From: DASUBV01 sp036510065
GTDB taxonomy: Bacteria; Actinomycetota; Actinomycetes; Streptosporangiales; Streptosporangiaceae
DNA: 64,000 bases
Reading direction: 5' to 3'
Assembly: GCA_036510065.1 (NCBI GenBank)
Contig: DATCEO010000017.1
Location: 1 to 64,000 of the forward strand
Below, in pieces: positions 15,628 to 24,080 of the stretch. The notes below the pieces were generated by a model. It saw only the letters and a program-made list of their open reading frames with translations. It searched no databases and was not told the DNA's origin. Position 1 is the stretch's first letter, and every line of letters begins with the position of its first letter. The position numbers were made by a program, and so were the translations under genes.

Positions 15628-17499
15628 ATGAATATATGGAGACGGAAGGGCCTCGCGGCGGCTGGTGCGGTGGCGGCGATGGCGATGGTCGCCGCCGGCT
15701 GTAGTTCCAGCGGCAGTAGCAGTACCTCGGCAGGCAGCTCGGGCGGCACGCCCGTCCAGGGCGGGACGGCGACCATGTCGCTGTCGGCGCCGGGCGTGAC
15801 CCAGAACTGGATCTTCCCGTTCGCCGCGCTCACGAACACCAGCGTTTACAACTCCGTGCAGTTCCAGTGGCTCATGTACCGGCCGCTGTACATGTTCGGC
15901 AACAACACCAACAACGACGTGGCCATCAACTACGCGCTGTCGCCCGCCAACGCCCCCGTGTACAGCAACGGCGGCAAGACCGTCGTGGTCAGCATGAAGG
16001 GCTGGAAGTGGTCCAACGGCGAGACCGTCGACGCCAATTCCGCGCTCTTCTTCCTGCACATGACGATGGCCGAGAAGGCGAACTGGTACGCCTACTCGCC
16101 CACCCTGCTGCCGGACAACGTGACGTCCGCCACGGCCAGCGGGAACACACTCACGATGCACCTCAACAAGGCCTACTCCAGCATCTGGTACACCTACAAC
16201 CAGCTGGCGGAGCTCAACCCGATGCCGGAGTCCTGGGACGTCACCAGCCTGACCGGCAAGCCGGGCAGCGGCGGCTGCATCGCCGACAGCGCGGCCGACC
16301 ACTGGGCCAAGTGCAAGGCGGTCTGGGCGTTCCTAACCGCTCAGTCGAAGATCGCCTCGACCTACGCGACCAGCCCGCTCTGGTCGGTGGTTGACGGGCC
16401 GTGGAAGCTGTCCAGCTACAGCACGACCGGCAACATCACGTTGGTGCCGAACCCGAAGTACTCCGGCAGCCCCAAGCCGAAGCTGGCGGCCCTCAAGATC
16501 GTGCCGTTCACCGCCGACTCGACCGAGTACACCGCGCTGAAGACCGGGCAGATCAACGTGGGCTACATCCCGGCACAGGACCTGCCGCAGAAGCCGGCCA
16601 GTGCCGTCCTGCCGGCCACCAACCCGCTGGGCAGCGGCTACAACCTGCAGCCCTTCTACTCGTTCGGCATCTACTACGCCCAGCCCAACTTCAACAACCC
16701 GACGGTGGGCTTCATGATCCGGCAGCTCTACGTCCGGCAGGCCCTGCAGGAGGTCTTCGACCAGGTCGGCATCGACAAGGCGATCTACCGCGGATACAGC
16801 GTCCCGGACTCAGGGCCGGCCCCGAACACGCCGCCCGGGAACCAGTGGACACCGTCCATCCAGAACGAGAACAACAGCCAGGGCCCGTACCCGTTCAGTA
16901 TCTCCAAGGCGAAGGCGCTGCTGACCAGCCACGGCTGGTCCGAGACGGGCGGCGTGATGACCTGCCAGGACCCGGCTAAGTGCGGCACCGGCATCAAGCA
17001 GGGCCAGCAGGCCAAGTTCACGTACGTCTACTCGACCGGCAATGCCGCGGTCACGGCGCAGTGGCAGACCTACAAGTCCGACGCCAGCCAGGCCGGCATC
17101 GACATCAACCTGGTCGGGCAGACGTTCAACACGATCATCGGCGAGAGCGCGCCGTGCGCGCCGATGGGCCCGAAGTGCGCCGTGCAGGTGTTCGCCTTCG
17201 GCGGCTGGGGCTTCAACGGCCCGGGCTTCGAGCCGACCGGCGAGCCGCTGTTCGCGACCGGCGCGGGGTCGAACTCCGGCAACTACTCGGACCCGACGAT
17301 GGACAATCTGATCAACGAGACGCACACCAGCAGCGCCACGTCGGCGTTCGTCAATTACGCCACGTACGGGGCGAAGCAGTTGCCGTTCATCTGGGCGCCT
17401 AACCCGTACGGGGTCGAGGCGGTCAGTTCCAAACTGCACGCCGTCACGTTCAATGCGCTCTACACCCTGCTTCCTGAGTACTGGTACTTCACCAAGTAG
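15628..17499 (+). CDS. Peptide ABC transporter substrate-binding lipoprotein
   Basis: Extracellular solute-binding protein of the SBP_bac_5 family, 623 residues, anchored to the membrane. The N-terminal signal ends in a lipobox (MVAAGCSS; lipidated Cys near residue 27), followed by a Ser/Gly linker. Family blocks such as WKWSNGETVDANSALFF are present. AAGGAG precedes the ATG by 4 nt; an upstream in-frame extension has no signal peptide and is rejected. First gene of a dipeptide/oligopeptide importer with two permeases and a fused ATPase. Ligand unknown. Confidence 0.92.
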   Translation: MNIWRRKGLAAAGAVAAMAMVAAGCSSSGSSSTSAGSSGGTPVQGGTATMSLSAPGVTQNWIFPFAALTNTSVYNSVQFQWLMYRPLYMFGNNTNNDVAINYALSPANAPVYSNGGKTVVVSMKGWKWSNGETVDANSALFFLHMTMAEKANWYAYSPTLLPDNVTSATASGNTLTMHLNKAYSSIWYTYNQLAELNPMPESWDVTSLTGKPGSGGCIADSAADHWAKCKAVWAFLTAQSKIASTYATSPLWSVVDGPWKLSSYSTTGNITLVPNPKYSGSPKPKLAALKIVPFTADSTEYTALKTGQINVGYIPAQDLPQKPASAVLPATNPLGSGYNLQPFYSFGIYYAQPNFNNPTVGFMIRQLYVRQALQEVFDQVGIDKAIYRGYSVPDSGPAPNTPPGNQWTPSIQNENNSQGPYPFSISKAKALLTSHGWSETGGVMTCQDPAKCGTGIKQGQQAKFTYVYSTGNAAVTAQWQTYKSDASQAGIDINLVGQTFNTIIGESAPCAPMGPKCAVQVFAFGGWGFNGPGFEPTGEPLFATGAGSNSGNYSDPTMDNLINETHTSSATSAFVNYATYGAKQLPFIWAPNPYGVEAVSSKLHAVTFNALYTLLPEYWYFTK

Positions 17500-17531
17500 C
17501 AGGAAGTCGTAGCCAGCAGTGGCAGGCCTGA

Positions 17532-17570
17532 GCCGCCGCCCCGTCCGCGTCCTGCGGGCGGGGCGGCGGC
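17532..17570 (+). terminator. Intercistronic hairpin after the substrate-binding gene
   Basis: A 17-bp stem (one G-U pair) with a five-base loop, starting 33 nt after the lipoprotein stop codon. It is followed by CATGG rather than a T-run. In import operons such hairpins often raise the binding protein over the permeases by stopping part of the transcription or protecting the upstream mRNA. Confidence 0.6.
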
Positions 17571-17622
17571 CATGGCCGGATGACCTGCGGCGTGAGAGGC
17601 TGGCAGGAAAGGGGAGGAACTC

Positions 17623-17682
17623 ATGACACCATGGCGTGGCGCGGGCGGTGACCGGCCCGCAGGCGGGACGGTAGCGCGATGA
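17623..17682 (+). CDS. 19-codon leader peptide coupled to the permease gene
   Basis: A short frame encoding MTPWRGAGGDRPAGGTVAR. It is preceded by a strong GGGGAGGA site 5 nt before its ATG, and its TGA overlaps the ATG of the permease as ATGA. The permease itself has no good ribosome-binding site, so ribosomes probably enter here and reinitiate. It shows no homology that I recognise. It is not rich in one amino acid, so it does not look like a classical attenuator peptide. Confidence 0.5.
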   Translation: MTPWRGAGGDRPAGGTVAR

Positions 17683-18626
17683 CCGGTTTCCTGATCCGCC
17701 GGACCCTCCAGGCCCTCCTGGTCTTGTTCCTGGTAAGCGTGTTCACGCTGGCCCTCGTGCACCTGTTCCCGGGCGGGCCGGTCCGGTCGCTGCTCGGCCC
17801 GCGGGCGACCCCGCAGCAGGTCGCCCACTACAACCAGCTGTACGGCTTCGACAAGCCGTTCTATGTGCAGTATCTGAAGTATCTCGGGCAGCTACTGCAC
17901 GGCAATCTCGGCTTCTCGACCAAGCTCAACCAGTCGGTCACCAGCCTGATCGCCCAGGACCTGCCGAAGACGATAATCCTGGTCGCCCTGGGCACCATCG
18001 TCTCGCTGCTCTTCGGCATCCCTCTCGGCCTCTACCAGGCCGTGAAGCGCTACACGGTCGGCGACTACGTGCTGACCGGGATCTCGTTCCTGGGCTATGC
18101 CACCCCGACGTTCTTCGTCGCCCTGCTGCTGATCGAGTGGTTCGCCATCGACATTCACCTGTTCCCGCCGTTCGCCCCGCAGGGCACCACGATCGGCCAG
18201 ATCCTGTCCCAGCCGAGGGCGCTGGTGCTGCCGGTGATCGCGTACTCGTTCGTGCTGTACGCGCTGTGGAGCCGGTACATGCGCTCCTCGGTGATGGACA
18301 ACCTGGTGCAGGACTACGTCCGCACCGCACGGGCCAAGGGGGCCAGCGAGCGGCGGGTGCTCTGGGGGCACGTCTTCCGGAACTCGCTGATGTCGATCGT
18401 CACCCTGCTGGGGCTCTCGCTGCCCACGCTGGTGGCCGGCGCGATCTTCATCGAGGTAGTGTTCAACTTCCCGGGCATGGGGCTGGCGTTCTACAACGCC
18501 GCGCTGAACGTTGACTACCAGGTCCTGCTCGGGTTCACGCTCGTCGCCACGCTGGCCACGATCGTCGGGAACCTCCTGGCCGACGTGGGGTACGCGGTCC
18601 TCGATCCGAGGGTGAGGTACAGCTGA
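17679..18626 (+). CDS. Peptide ABC transporter permease, DppB type
   Basis: Inner-membrane permease of 315 residues with six TM segments. The EAA coupling loop that docks on the ATPase is visible (DYVRTARAKGASERRVLWGHVFRNS, about 208-232). The N-terminus RRTLQALLVLFLVSVFTLALVHLFPGGP is typical of DppB/OppB. Translation seems coupled to the leader peptide upstream. The stop overlaps the next permease start as TGATG. Confidence 0.92.
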   Translation: MTGFLIRRTLQALLVLFLVSVFTLALVHLFPGGPVRSLLGPRATPQQVAHYNQLYGFDKPFYVQYLKYLGQLLHGNLGFSTKLNQSVTSLIAQDLPKTIILVALGTIVSLLFGIPLGLYQAVKRYTVGDYVLTGISFLGYATPTFFVALLLIEWFAIDIHLFPPFAPQGTTIGQILSQPRALVLPVIAYSFVLYALWSRYMRSSVMDNLVQDYVRTARAKGASERRVLWGHVFRNSLMSIVTLLGLSLPTLVAGAIFIEVVFNFPGMGLAFYNAALNVDYQVLLGFTLVATLATIVGNLLADVGYAVLDPRVRYS

Positions 18627-19582
18627 TGGCTATCATTCCGCCGAGCGCGGATCGCGGCCGCATGGACACCGCGGTGCTGCCTTCCGAAACGCCCGAGGCC
18701 ATCGAGGGGGTACTTGCGGCCGCGAAGCCGCGCAGCATGCTGCGGCGCGGCTGGGAGGTGTTCGCGGAGAACCGGCTCGCGCTGGCCAGCCTCGGCATGG
18801 TCGTGTTCATCGTGCTGTTCTGCTTCGTCGGGCCGCTCTTCTACCACACCGACCAGGTCCACACCAACCTGAGCCAGACCCTGTGCACGCCCAGTGGAGC
18901 GCACCTGCTCGGCTGCGACAACGTGGGCTACGACCAGCTCGGCCGGCTGATGGTCGGCGGCCAGACATCCATCGAGGTCGGGTTCGCCGCCGCAATCGTG
19001 GCGGTCTTCATCGGCGCCCTGTACGGGGCCTTCTCCGGATTCATCGGCGGCCCGGTCGACTCGTTCATGATGCGCATCGTCGACGCGGGGCTGTCGATCC
19101 CGTACATCATGGTGATCGTCATCCTGTCGGTGGTCTTCCACCCGACCACGCTGATCATGATCTTCATCATCGCCGTGTTCTACTGGCTGGGCGTGGCCCG
19201 GCTGGTGCGGGGCGAGACGCTCTCGCTGCGCACCAGGGAGTACGTGCAGGCGGTCAAGGTCATCGGCGGAGGCAGGTCCCGCGCGGTGGTGCGGCATATC
19301 GTGCCGAACGCGATCGGCACGATCATCGTGCAGACGACGTTCGCGATCGCGGACTCGATCATCATCCTGGCCGGCCTCGGCTTCCTCGGCCTCGGCGTCC
19401 AGTCGCCCGCGACCGACTGGGGGGACATGCTGTCCGGCGGCCTGACCTACCTCCAGTCCGGCAGCAACTACTGGTGGCTGATCTACCCGCCGGGCATCGC
19501 TATCATCCTGACCTGCATCGCGTTCAATTTCATTGGCGACGCGCTCCGGGACTCTTTCGAGACCCGGCTGCAGCGCCGGTAG
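18626..19582 (+). CDS. Peptide ABC transporter permease, DppC type
   Basis: 318 residues with an N-terminal cytoplasmic segment of about 50 residues, then six TM segments. The family sequence LLGCDNVGYDQLGRLMVGGQTSIEVG follows the first helix, and the EAA loop reads REYVQAVKVIGGGRSRAVVRHIVPN. It pairs with the DppB-type subunit to form the channel and overlaps it by two bases. Confidence 0.92.
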   Translation: MAIIPPSADRGRMDTAVLPSETPEAIEGVLAAAKPRSMLRRGWEVFAENRLALASLGMVVFIVLFCFVGPLFYHTDQVHTNLSQTLCTPSGAHLLGCDNVGYDQLGRLMVGGQTSIEVGFAAAIVAVFIGALYGAFSGFIGGPVDSFMMRIVDAGLSIPYIMVIVILSVVFHPTTLIMIFIIAVFYWLGVARLVRGETLSLRTREYVQAVKVIGGGRSRAVVRHIVPNAIGTIIVQTTFAIADSIIILAGLGFLGLGVQSPATDWGDMLSGGLTYLQSGSNYWWLIYPPGIAIILTCIAFNFIGDALRDSFETRLQRR

Positions 19583-19595
19583 GAAGGTTGACCAG

Positions 19596-21671
19596 GTGGC
19601 GCCGCTACTTGAGATCAGTGACATGCGCACCGAGATCCGGCTGAAGCAGAGTGTCGTGCACGCGGTCGACGGGGTGTCGATTCACGTGGAGGCCGGCGAG
19701 ACGCTCGGGCTGGTGGGCGAGTCGGGCTGCGGCAAGACGACGACCGCGCTGTCGGTCATGAATCTGCTGCCTACCGGCGGGTCGGTCGTCGCCGGCAGCA
19801 TCAAGCTCAACGGCCAGGAGATCAGCAACCTGCCCGACGACGCCATGCGGCGGATCCGTGGCAACGAGATCGGCATGATCTTCCAGGACCCGCTGACGTC
19901 ACTGAACCCGACCATGACCGTGGGCAAGCAGATCGCGGAGGCGGTCAAGCTGCACCGGGGCGCCAGCACCGAGCAGGCCATGGACCGGGCCACGGAGGTT
20001 CTTGACCTGGTCGGGCTGCCGCGCGCCAAGGAGCGCGTCGCGGAGTACCCGCACCAGTTCTCCGGCGGCATGCGCCAGCGGGTGATGATCGCGATGGCGC
20101 TGGCGTGCGAGCCGAAGCTGCTCATCGCGGATGAGCCCACGACCGCCCTGGACGTGACGATCCAGAAGCAGATCCTCGAGCTCATCGACGACCTGCGACG
20201 GCGGCTCGGGATGTCGGTCCTGCTGGTCACCCATGACCTGGGGGTGATCGCCGGCCGCACCGACCGGGTCGCGGTGATGTACGCGGGCAAGATCGCTGAG
20301 ACCACGGACACGGCGACGCTGTTCGGCAACCCGCGGCACCCCTATACGGAGGCGCTGTTCCAGGCTCTGCCGGATAAGGCCGCGGAGTCCAAGGAGCGGC
20401 TGTACTCGATTCCGGGCCTTCCGCCGGACCTGGTGCAGCCTCCCCACGGCTGCCGGTTCGCGCCGCGCTGCCGGTACGCGCAGGACCGCTGCCGGGCCGA
20501 GGATCCGCCGCTGGGCGGCGAGGTCGCGGGCCATGAGTACGCCTGCTTCTTCCCGGTCGGCGCGTCGGAATGGAGCCGGACTCCGGTGACCGCCGCGCCC
20601 ACGATGCCGCGCGCTCCCGAGCTCGCCCCGGGCGGCGGCAGCCAGGCTGACGTGCTGCTGAACGTCCAGCATCTGGTCAAGGACTTCCCGGTCACCAAGG
20701 GAGCCGTGCTGCAGCGGCGGGTCGGCAACGTCAGCGCCGTCGCCGATGTGAGCTTCTCGATCCGCAGCGGTGAGACGCTCGGCCTGGTCGGCGAGTCCGG
20801 CTGCGGCAAGACCACGGTCGGCAGGCTCGTCGTCGGCCTGGACGCGCCGACGAGCGGATCGGTGTGGTTCCGGGACAAGGATCTGGCGAAGAGCAGCGGC
20901 CGCGAGTACCGGCGGGAGCGCCAGCAGATCCAGCTGATGTTCCAGGACGCCTATGCCTCGCTGGACCCGCGGATGAGAGCGGGCACGCTGCTGCAGGAGC
21001 CGCTCACGGTCCAGGGCATCGGCTCGCGCACCGAGCGGCGGCAGCGGGTGGCTGAGATGCTGGATCATGTCGGGCTGCCGCGCACGTCCACGGAGCGGTA
21101 TCCGCACGAGTTCTCCGGCGGCCAGCGCCAGCGGCTCGGGTTCGCCCGCGCGCTCATGCTGTCGCCGGCTCTGATCGTGGCCGACGAGCCGGTCTCGGCC
21201 CTCGACGTGTCGATTCAGGCCCAGGTCCTGAACATGATGTCCGACCTGCAGCGCAAGCTCGGCCTCACCTACCTGTTCATCTCCCACGACCTGGCGGTAG
21301 TCCGCTATCTGTCCAGCCAGATCGGGGTCATGTACCTGGGCAAGCTGGTCGAGATCGGGCCGGCCGACGAGGTGTACCTGCGCCCGGCGCACCCCTATAC
21401 CAAGGGGCTCCTCGATTCCGCGCCGGTCGCCGACCCCGACACCGAGCGGGCCAAGGTGAAGGCCGGCATCTCCGGGGAGCTGCCGAGCGCGATCCATCCG
21501 CCGTCGGGCTGCCGGTTCCGCACCCGGTGCCCGCTGGCGGAGGAGATCTGTGCCGAGGTCGAGCCGCCGCTGCGGTCATTCCCCGGCAGCGGGCACCTGG
21601 CCGCGTGCCACTTCCCGTTGCAGCCCGTCGTGACCGCGGAGAGCACGGCCAGCGAGGCCCCGGCTCTGTAG
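19596..21671 (+). CDS. Fused double ATPase of the peptide ABC transporter (DppD-DppF)
   Basis: A 691-residue protein with two complete ABC cassettes. Each has a Walker A GESGCGKTT, a Q-loop, a signature (FSGGMRQRV in the first half, FSGGQRQRL in the second) and a Walker B ending in DEP. Each half also ends with the Cys-containing oligopeptide-transporter motif (CRFAPRCRYAQDRC; CRFRTRCPLAEEIC), as in separate DppD and DppF. GTG start with AGGAAGG about 9 nt upstream. It powers the two permeases; the fusion replaces two genes. Confidence 0.93.
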   Translation: MAPLLEISDMRTEIRLKQSVVHAVDGVSIHVEAGETLGLVGESGCGKTTTALSVMNLLPTGGSVVAGSIKLNGQEISNLPDDAMRRIRGNEIGMIFQDPLTSLNPTMTVGKQIAEAVKLHRGASTEQAMDRATEVLDLVGLPRAKERVAEYPHQFSGGMRQRVMIAMALACEPKLLIADEPTTALDVTIQKQILELIDDLRRRLGMSVLLVTHDLGVIAGRTDRVAVMYAGKIAETTDTATLFGNPRHPYTEALFQALPDKAAESKERLYSIPGLPPDLVQPPHGCRFAPRCRYAQDRCRAEDPPLGGEVAGHEYACFFPVGASEWSRTPVTAAPTMPRAPELAPGGGSQADVLLNVQHLVKDFPVTKGAVLQRRVGNVSAVADVSFSIRSGETLGLVGESGCGKTTVGRLVVGLDAPTSGSVWFRDKDLAKSSGREYRRERQQIQLMFQDAYASLDPRMRAGTLLQEPLTVQGIGSRTERRQRVAEMLDHVGLPRTSTERYPHEFSGGQRQRLGFARALMLSPALIVADEPVSALDVSIQAQVLNMMSDLQRKLGLTYLFISHDLAVVRYLSSQIGVMYLGKLVEIGPADEVYLRPAHPYTKGLLDSAPVADPDTERAKVKAGISGELPSAIHPPSGCRFRTRCPLAEEICAEVEPPLRSFPGSGHLAACHFPLQPVVTAESTASEAPAL

Positions 21672-21673
21672 CG

Positions 21674-21703
21674 GGTCAGCACGGTAGCGGTCAGCACGGT
21701 AGC
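21674..21703 (+). repeat. 15-nt tandem repeat after the ABC operon
   Basis: Two perfect copies of GGTCAGCACGGTAGC begin two bases after the stop codon of the double ATPase, followed by a degenerate third start. Non-coding. Confidence 0.7.
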
Positions 21704-21942
21704 CGGTCACCACGCCACTCGAACAGGCCCCTGCATTACCCGGGCGGCTGGCTAGTCCCGCTGTCGCTGTCGCTGACAATTGCCACGCTAATGGTTCCGC
21801 GATTGGCGATCGCTATTGCCGCGTTCCGCTATCCGGAATAGGACGCACTCGGCCCGGCCGCCGGCATTTCGGCGCGGTCACAAACTGATGCGAAGTCCGG
21901 GGGCGGAACGCGCGGCCGGAGAGGATCCAGTCTGAAGATAGA

Positions 21943-21983
21943 GCGACGCCGGGTGGCTACGGGGGCAAACCACCCGGCGTCGC
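21943..21983. terminator. Strong 14-bp hairpin between convergent genes
   Basis: The 14-nt arm GCGACGCCGGGTGG is matched exactly by CCACCCGGCGTCGC across a 13-nt loop. It lies about 270 nt after the importer operon and 190 nt beyond the DUF3099 stop codon, so it could stop transcription from both sides. Only a short AT-rich stretch (ATTCATC) follows on the plus strand. Confidence 0.6.
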
Positions 21984-22173
21984 ATTCATCGGCGCTCCGA
22001 CGGGGGCCCGGAACGCCGGCAAGGTGCCCCGGCGGGGGACCAGAGCACCGGGAATCATGTTACACCGAACCTCCCCGTTGTGCGTCAAGACCGGATTACG
22101 AGCCAATCTCGCCATGGAGACCGTCTAGTGCTGTCACAGGTGCCCCTTTACGACGTGTTCTCCGCTACTCCGA

Positions 22174-22656
22174 TCAGGCGTTATGCGGAGGCGCGCCGTG
22201 GGCGCCCGGTGTAGGGGGATCTGTCCATCCGGCGCCGGGGGGCTGAGGGTCCGCCGCGACGGACGGCGGTGGCCCGCCAGCGCCCTGTCCCGGCGGCACG
22301 TACGGAGCCGGAAGGTTCGGCTGGTAAGGACGGAAGCCCCGAGTGCTGGCGGGCTCGCGGCCGCCGTTCGCGAACACGACGGCGAAATACGGAATGATAA
22401 TTGCACCGACGGCCGGGATAGCGGTAAGCCAGCCCGCATGGTTCACGTACGCCACGACGGCGACAATGAAGCAAAGAGCGCGGATACCCATCATGATCAG
22501 GTACCGCCGCTGGCGATAGGCGATGTCCTCCGACTTGGACGGCCGCGCCTCGGTCACCACCTGCGCGCGCTGGCGGCGCTGCGGCCGGGCCAGGCGAGCG
22601 GGGTGCCCCCGGGGCCCTGGGAGCCCCGGCTGAGCTGGGTGCTGGACTTCTCTCAC
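22174..22656 (-). CDS. DUF3099 membrane protein
   Basis: 160 residues. A core of about 60 residues (DIAYRQRRYLIMMGIRALCFIVAVVAYVNHAGWLTAIPAVGAIIIPYFAVVFANG) has two TM helices and matches the actinobacterial DUF3099 family. A Pro/Gly-rich tail follows. The GTG start overlaps the stop codon of the hydroxy-acid oxidase as TAGTG, so translation may be coupled. A TACGGT box 6 nt before the GTG could also give a separate leaderless mRNA. Function unknown. Confidence 0.75.
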   Translation of the reverse strand: MREVQHPAQPGLPGPRGHPARLARPQRRQRAQVVTEARPSKSEDIAYRQRRYLIMMGIRALCFIVAVVAYVNHAGWLTAIPAVGAIIIPYFAVVFANGGREPASTRGFRPYQPNLPAPYVPPGQGAGGPPPSVAADPQPPGAGWTDPPTPGAHGAPPHNA

Positions 22657-23762
22657 TACCCCACCGTAACCGGCCCCCCAAATCCGCTGCTAGCGCCCTC
22701 GCCGCCGACATCAGCGGGCGGGCGGCCGAAGATCCCGGCCACCTGCGCCAGAGCCGGCGCGCCGGCCAGGGCCATCGCGTGCGCGAGGGCGTCGGTGAGG
22801 CCGGTCAGCAGCTCGGTAACCCCGTCGGCCCCGCCGCAGGCCAGCGCCCAGAGCACGGGACGGCCCACGAACACCGCCCCCGCACCCAGGGCGACCGCGG
22901 CCAGCACGTCCTCCCCGGTGCGGATGCCGCCGTCGACGCAGGCGGGCACCTCGCCCGGCGTCCCGGCCAGGGCGGACGCGACGCCGGGCAGGGCCCAGGC
23001 GGCCGGCATGGCCCCGTCGAGCTGGCGGCCGCCGTGATTGGAGACGATGATCGCGGCTGCCCCGGCCGCGACGCAGGCCAGCGCGTCGTCGGGCCGCAGC
23101 ACCCCCTTGACCACGACGGGCAGGCCGCCGCTGGCCTGGCTCAGCCAGCCGATGTCGGCGAAGGTGACCCCGGCGGACTGGTCGAGGTCGGCCGGGTCCG
23201 GCACGGGGCCGAGGTTGGCCATCATGTCTGCGCCGATCTGCGCCAGCACCCCGGCATCGCGGCGCTTGCGGCCGACCACGGGCGTGTCGGCGGTCAGCAC
23301 CAGGGCCTGCGCGCCCGCGGCGGCGGCCCGCCGGACCAGGTCGGTGGTGGCGGCCCGGCTGCGCATCACGTAGACCTGCAGCCACCAGGTGCCGCCCGCC
23401 CCCGTGACCTGGGACGCGACCTCCTCCAGGCGCCGGGTGCTGCGGGTGGAGAGCACGAAAAGGGCGCCTGCCCGGGCCGCGCCCGCCGCCGTCGCCAGCT
23501 CGCCCTCGGGGTGCGCGAGGCGCTGGTAGGCGGTGGGGGCCACGGCCACCGGCGTGCGCAGCGGGGTGCCGAGCAGCCGGGTCGTCGTATCGACCGCGCG
23601 GACGTCGCGCAGCACCCGGGGCGCCAGCCAATTCCGGCGCCACGCCCGCTCGCTGGCCCGCAACGTCCGCTCGCGGCCCGAGCCGCCGGCATAGTAGTCA
23701 TAGACCGCGGGCGGCAGGAGTTCGCGGGCCTGGCGCTGCAGCCGGGCGATGTCAGGATTCAC
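22656..23762 (-). CDS. FMN-dependent alpha-hydroxy-acid oxidase/dehydrogenase
   Basis: 368 residues, TIM-barrel flavoenzyme of the lactate/glycolate oxidase family. The catalytic region SNHGGRQLDGA (His-Gly-Gly-Arg), the FMN-binding Lys in PVVVKGVLRPDDA, and CVDGGIRTGEDVLAAVALGAGAVFVGRP are all present. It oxidises a 2-hydroxy acid to a 2-oxo acid; L-lactate is the most likely substrate but is not proven. I use the GTG before NPDIARLQRQAREL because family members start there. Confidence 0.88.
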   Translation of the reverse strand: MNPDIARLQRQARELLPPAVYDYYAGGSGRERTLRASERAWRRNWLAPRVLRDVRAVDTTTRLLGTPLRTPVAVAPTAYQRLAHPEGELATAAGAARAGALFVLSTRSTRRLEEVASQVTGAGGTWWLQVYVMRSRAATTDLVRRAAAAGAQALVLTADTPVVGRKRRDAGVLAQIGADMMANLGPVPDPADLDQSAGVTFADIGWLSQASGGLPVVVKGVLRPDDALACVAAGAAAIIVSNHGGRQLDGAMPAAWALPGVASALAGTPGEVPACVDGGIRTGEDVLAAVALGAGAVFVGRPVLWALACGGADGVTELLTGLTDALAHAMALAGAPALAQVAGIFGRPPADVGGEGASSGFGGPVTVG

Positions 23763-23827
23763 CCGACCATTGTCCCGGCAGCACTGGTACCGGGGCACAG
23801 CACCGGCGGGACAGCACTGGAGGACAG

Positions 23828-24040
23828 ATGAGCGAGCGCACGTACCGTGTCACCGAGATCGTCGGAACCTCGCCGGAGGGCATCGAGCCGGCGATCCGCA
23901 GCGCGCTGCACCGCGCCGGCCAGACGCTGCGGCACCTGGACTGGTTCGAGGTCACGCAGATCCGCGGCCAGATAGAGGAGGGCGAGGTCGCCCACTTCCA
24001 GGTCGGCCTCAAGGTCGGCTTCCGGCTGGAAGACGCCTGA
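23828..24040 (+). CDS. Dodecin, flavin-binding protein
   Basis: A 70-residue protein that assembles into hollow dodecamers storing flavin (FMN/riboflavin). The sequence RTYRVTEIVGTSPEGIEPAIRSAL, the flavin-stacking Trp in LDWFEVTQIRG, and the C-terminal strand HFQVGLKVGFRLE match the family closely. It is divergent from the flavoenzyme gene next door, which may use the stored flavin. Confidence 0.93.
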   Translation: MSERTYRVTEIVGTSPEGIEPAIRSALHRAGQTLRHLDWFEVTQIRGQIEEGEVAHFQVGLKVGFRLEDA

Positions 24041-24080
24041 GCCCAGCCGCGCCGGGCCGGGCTAGCGCCCGTCGCGGGCC

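Larger units (their letters stand above)
21672..22173. other. Spacer between convergent genes
   Basis: No gene is supported. The stretch contains the tandem repeat just after the ATPase gene and a strong hairpin near its middle, and is otherwise featureless to me. It separates the rightward importer operon from leftward DUF3099. Confidence 0.6.
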
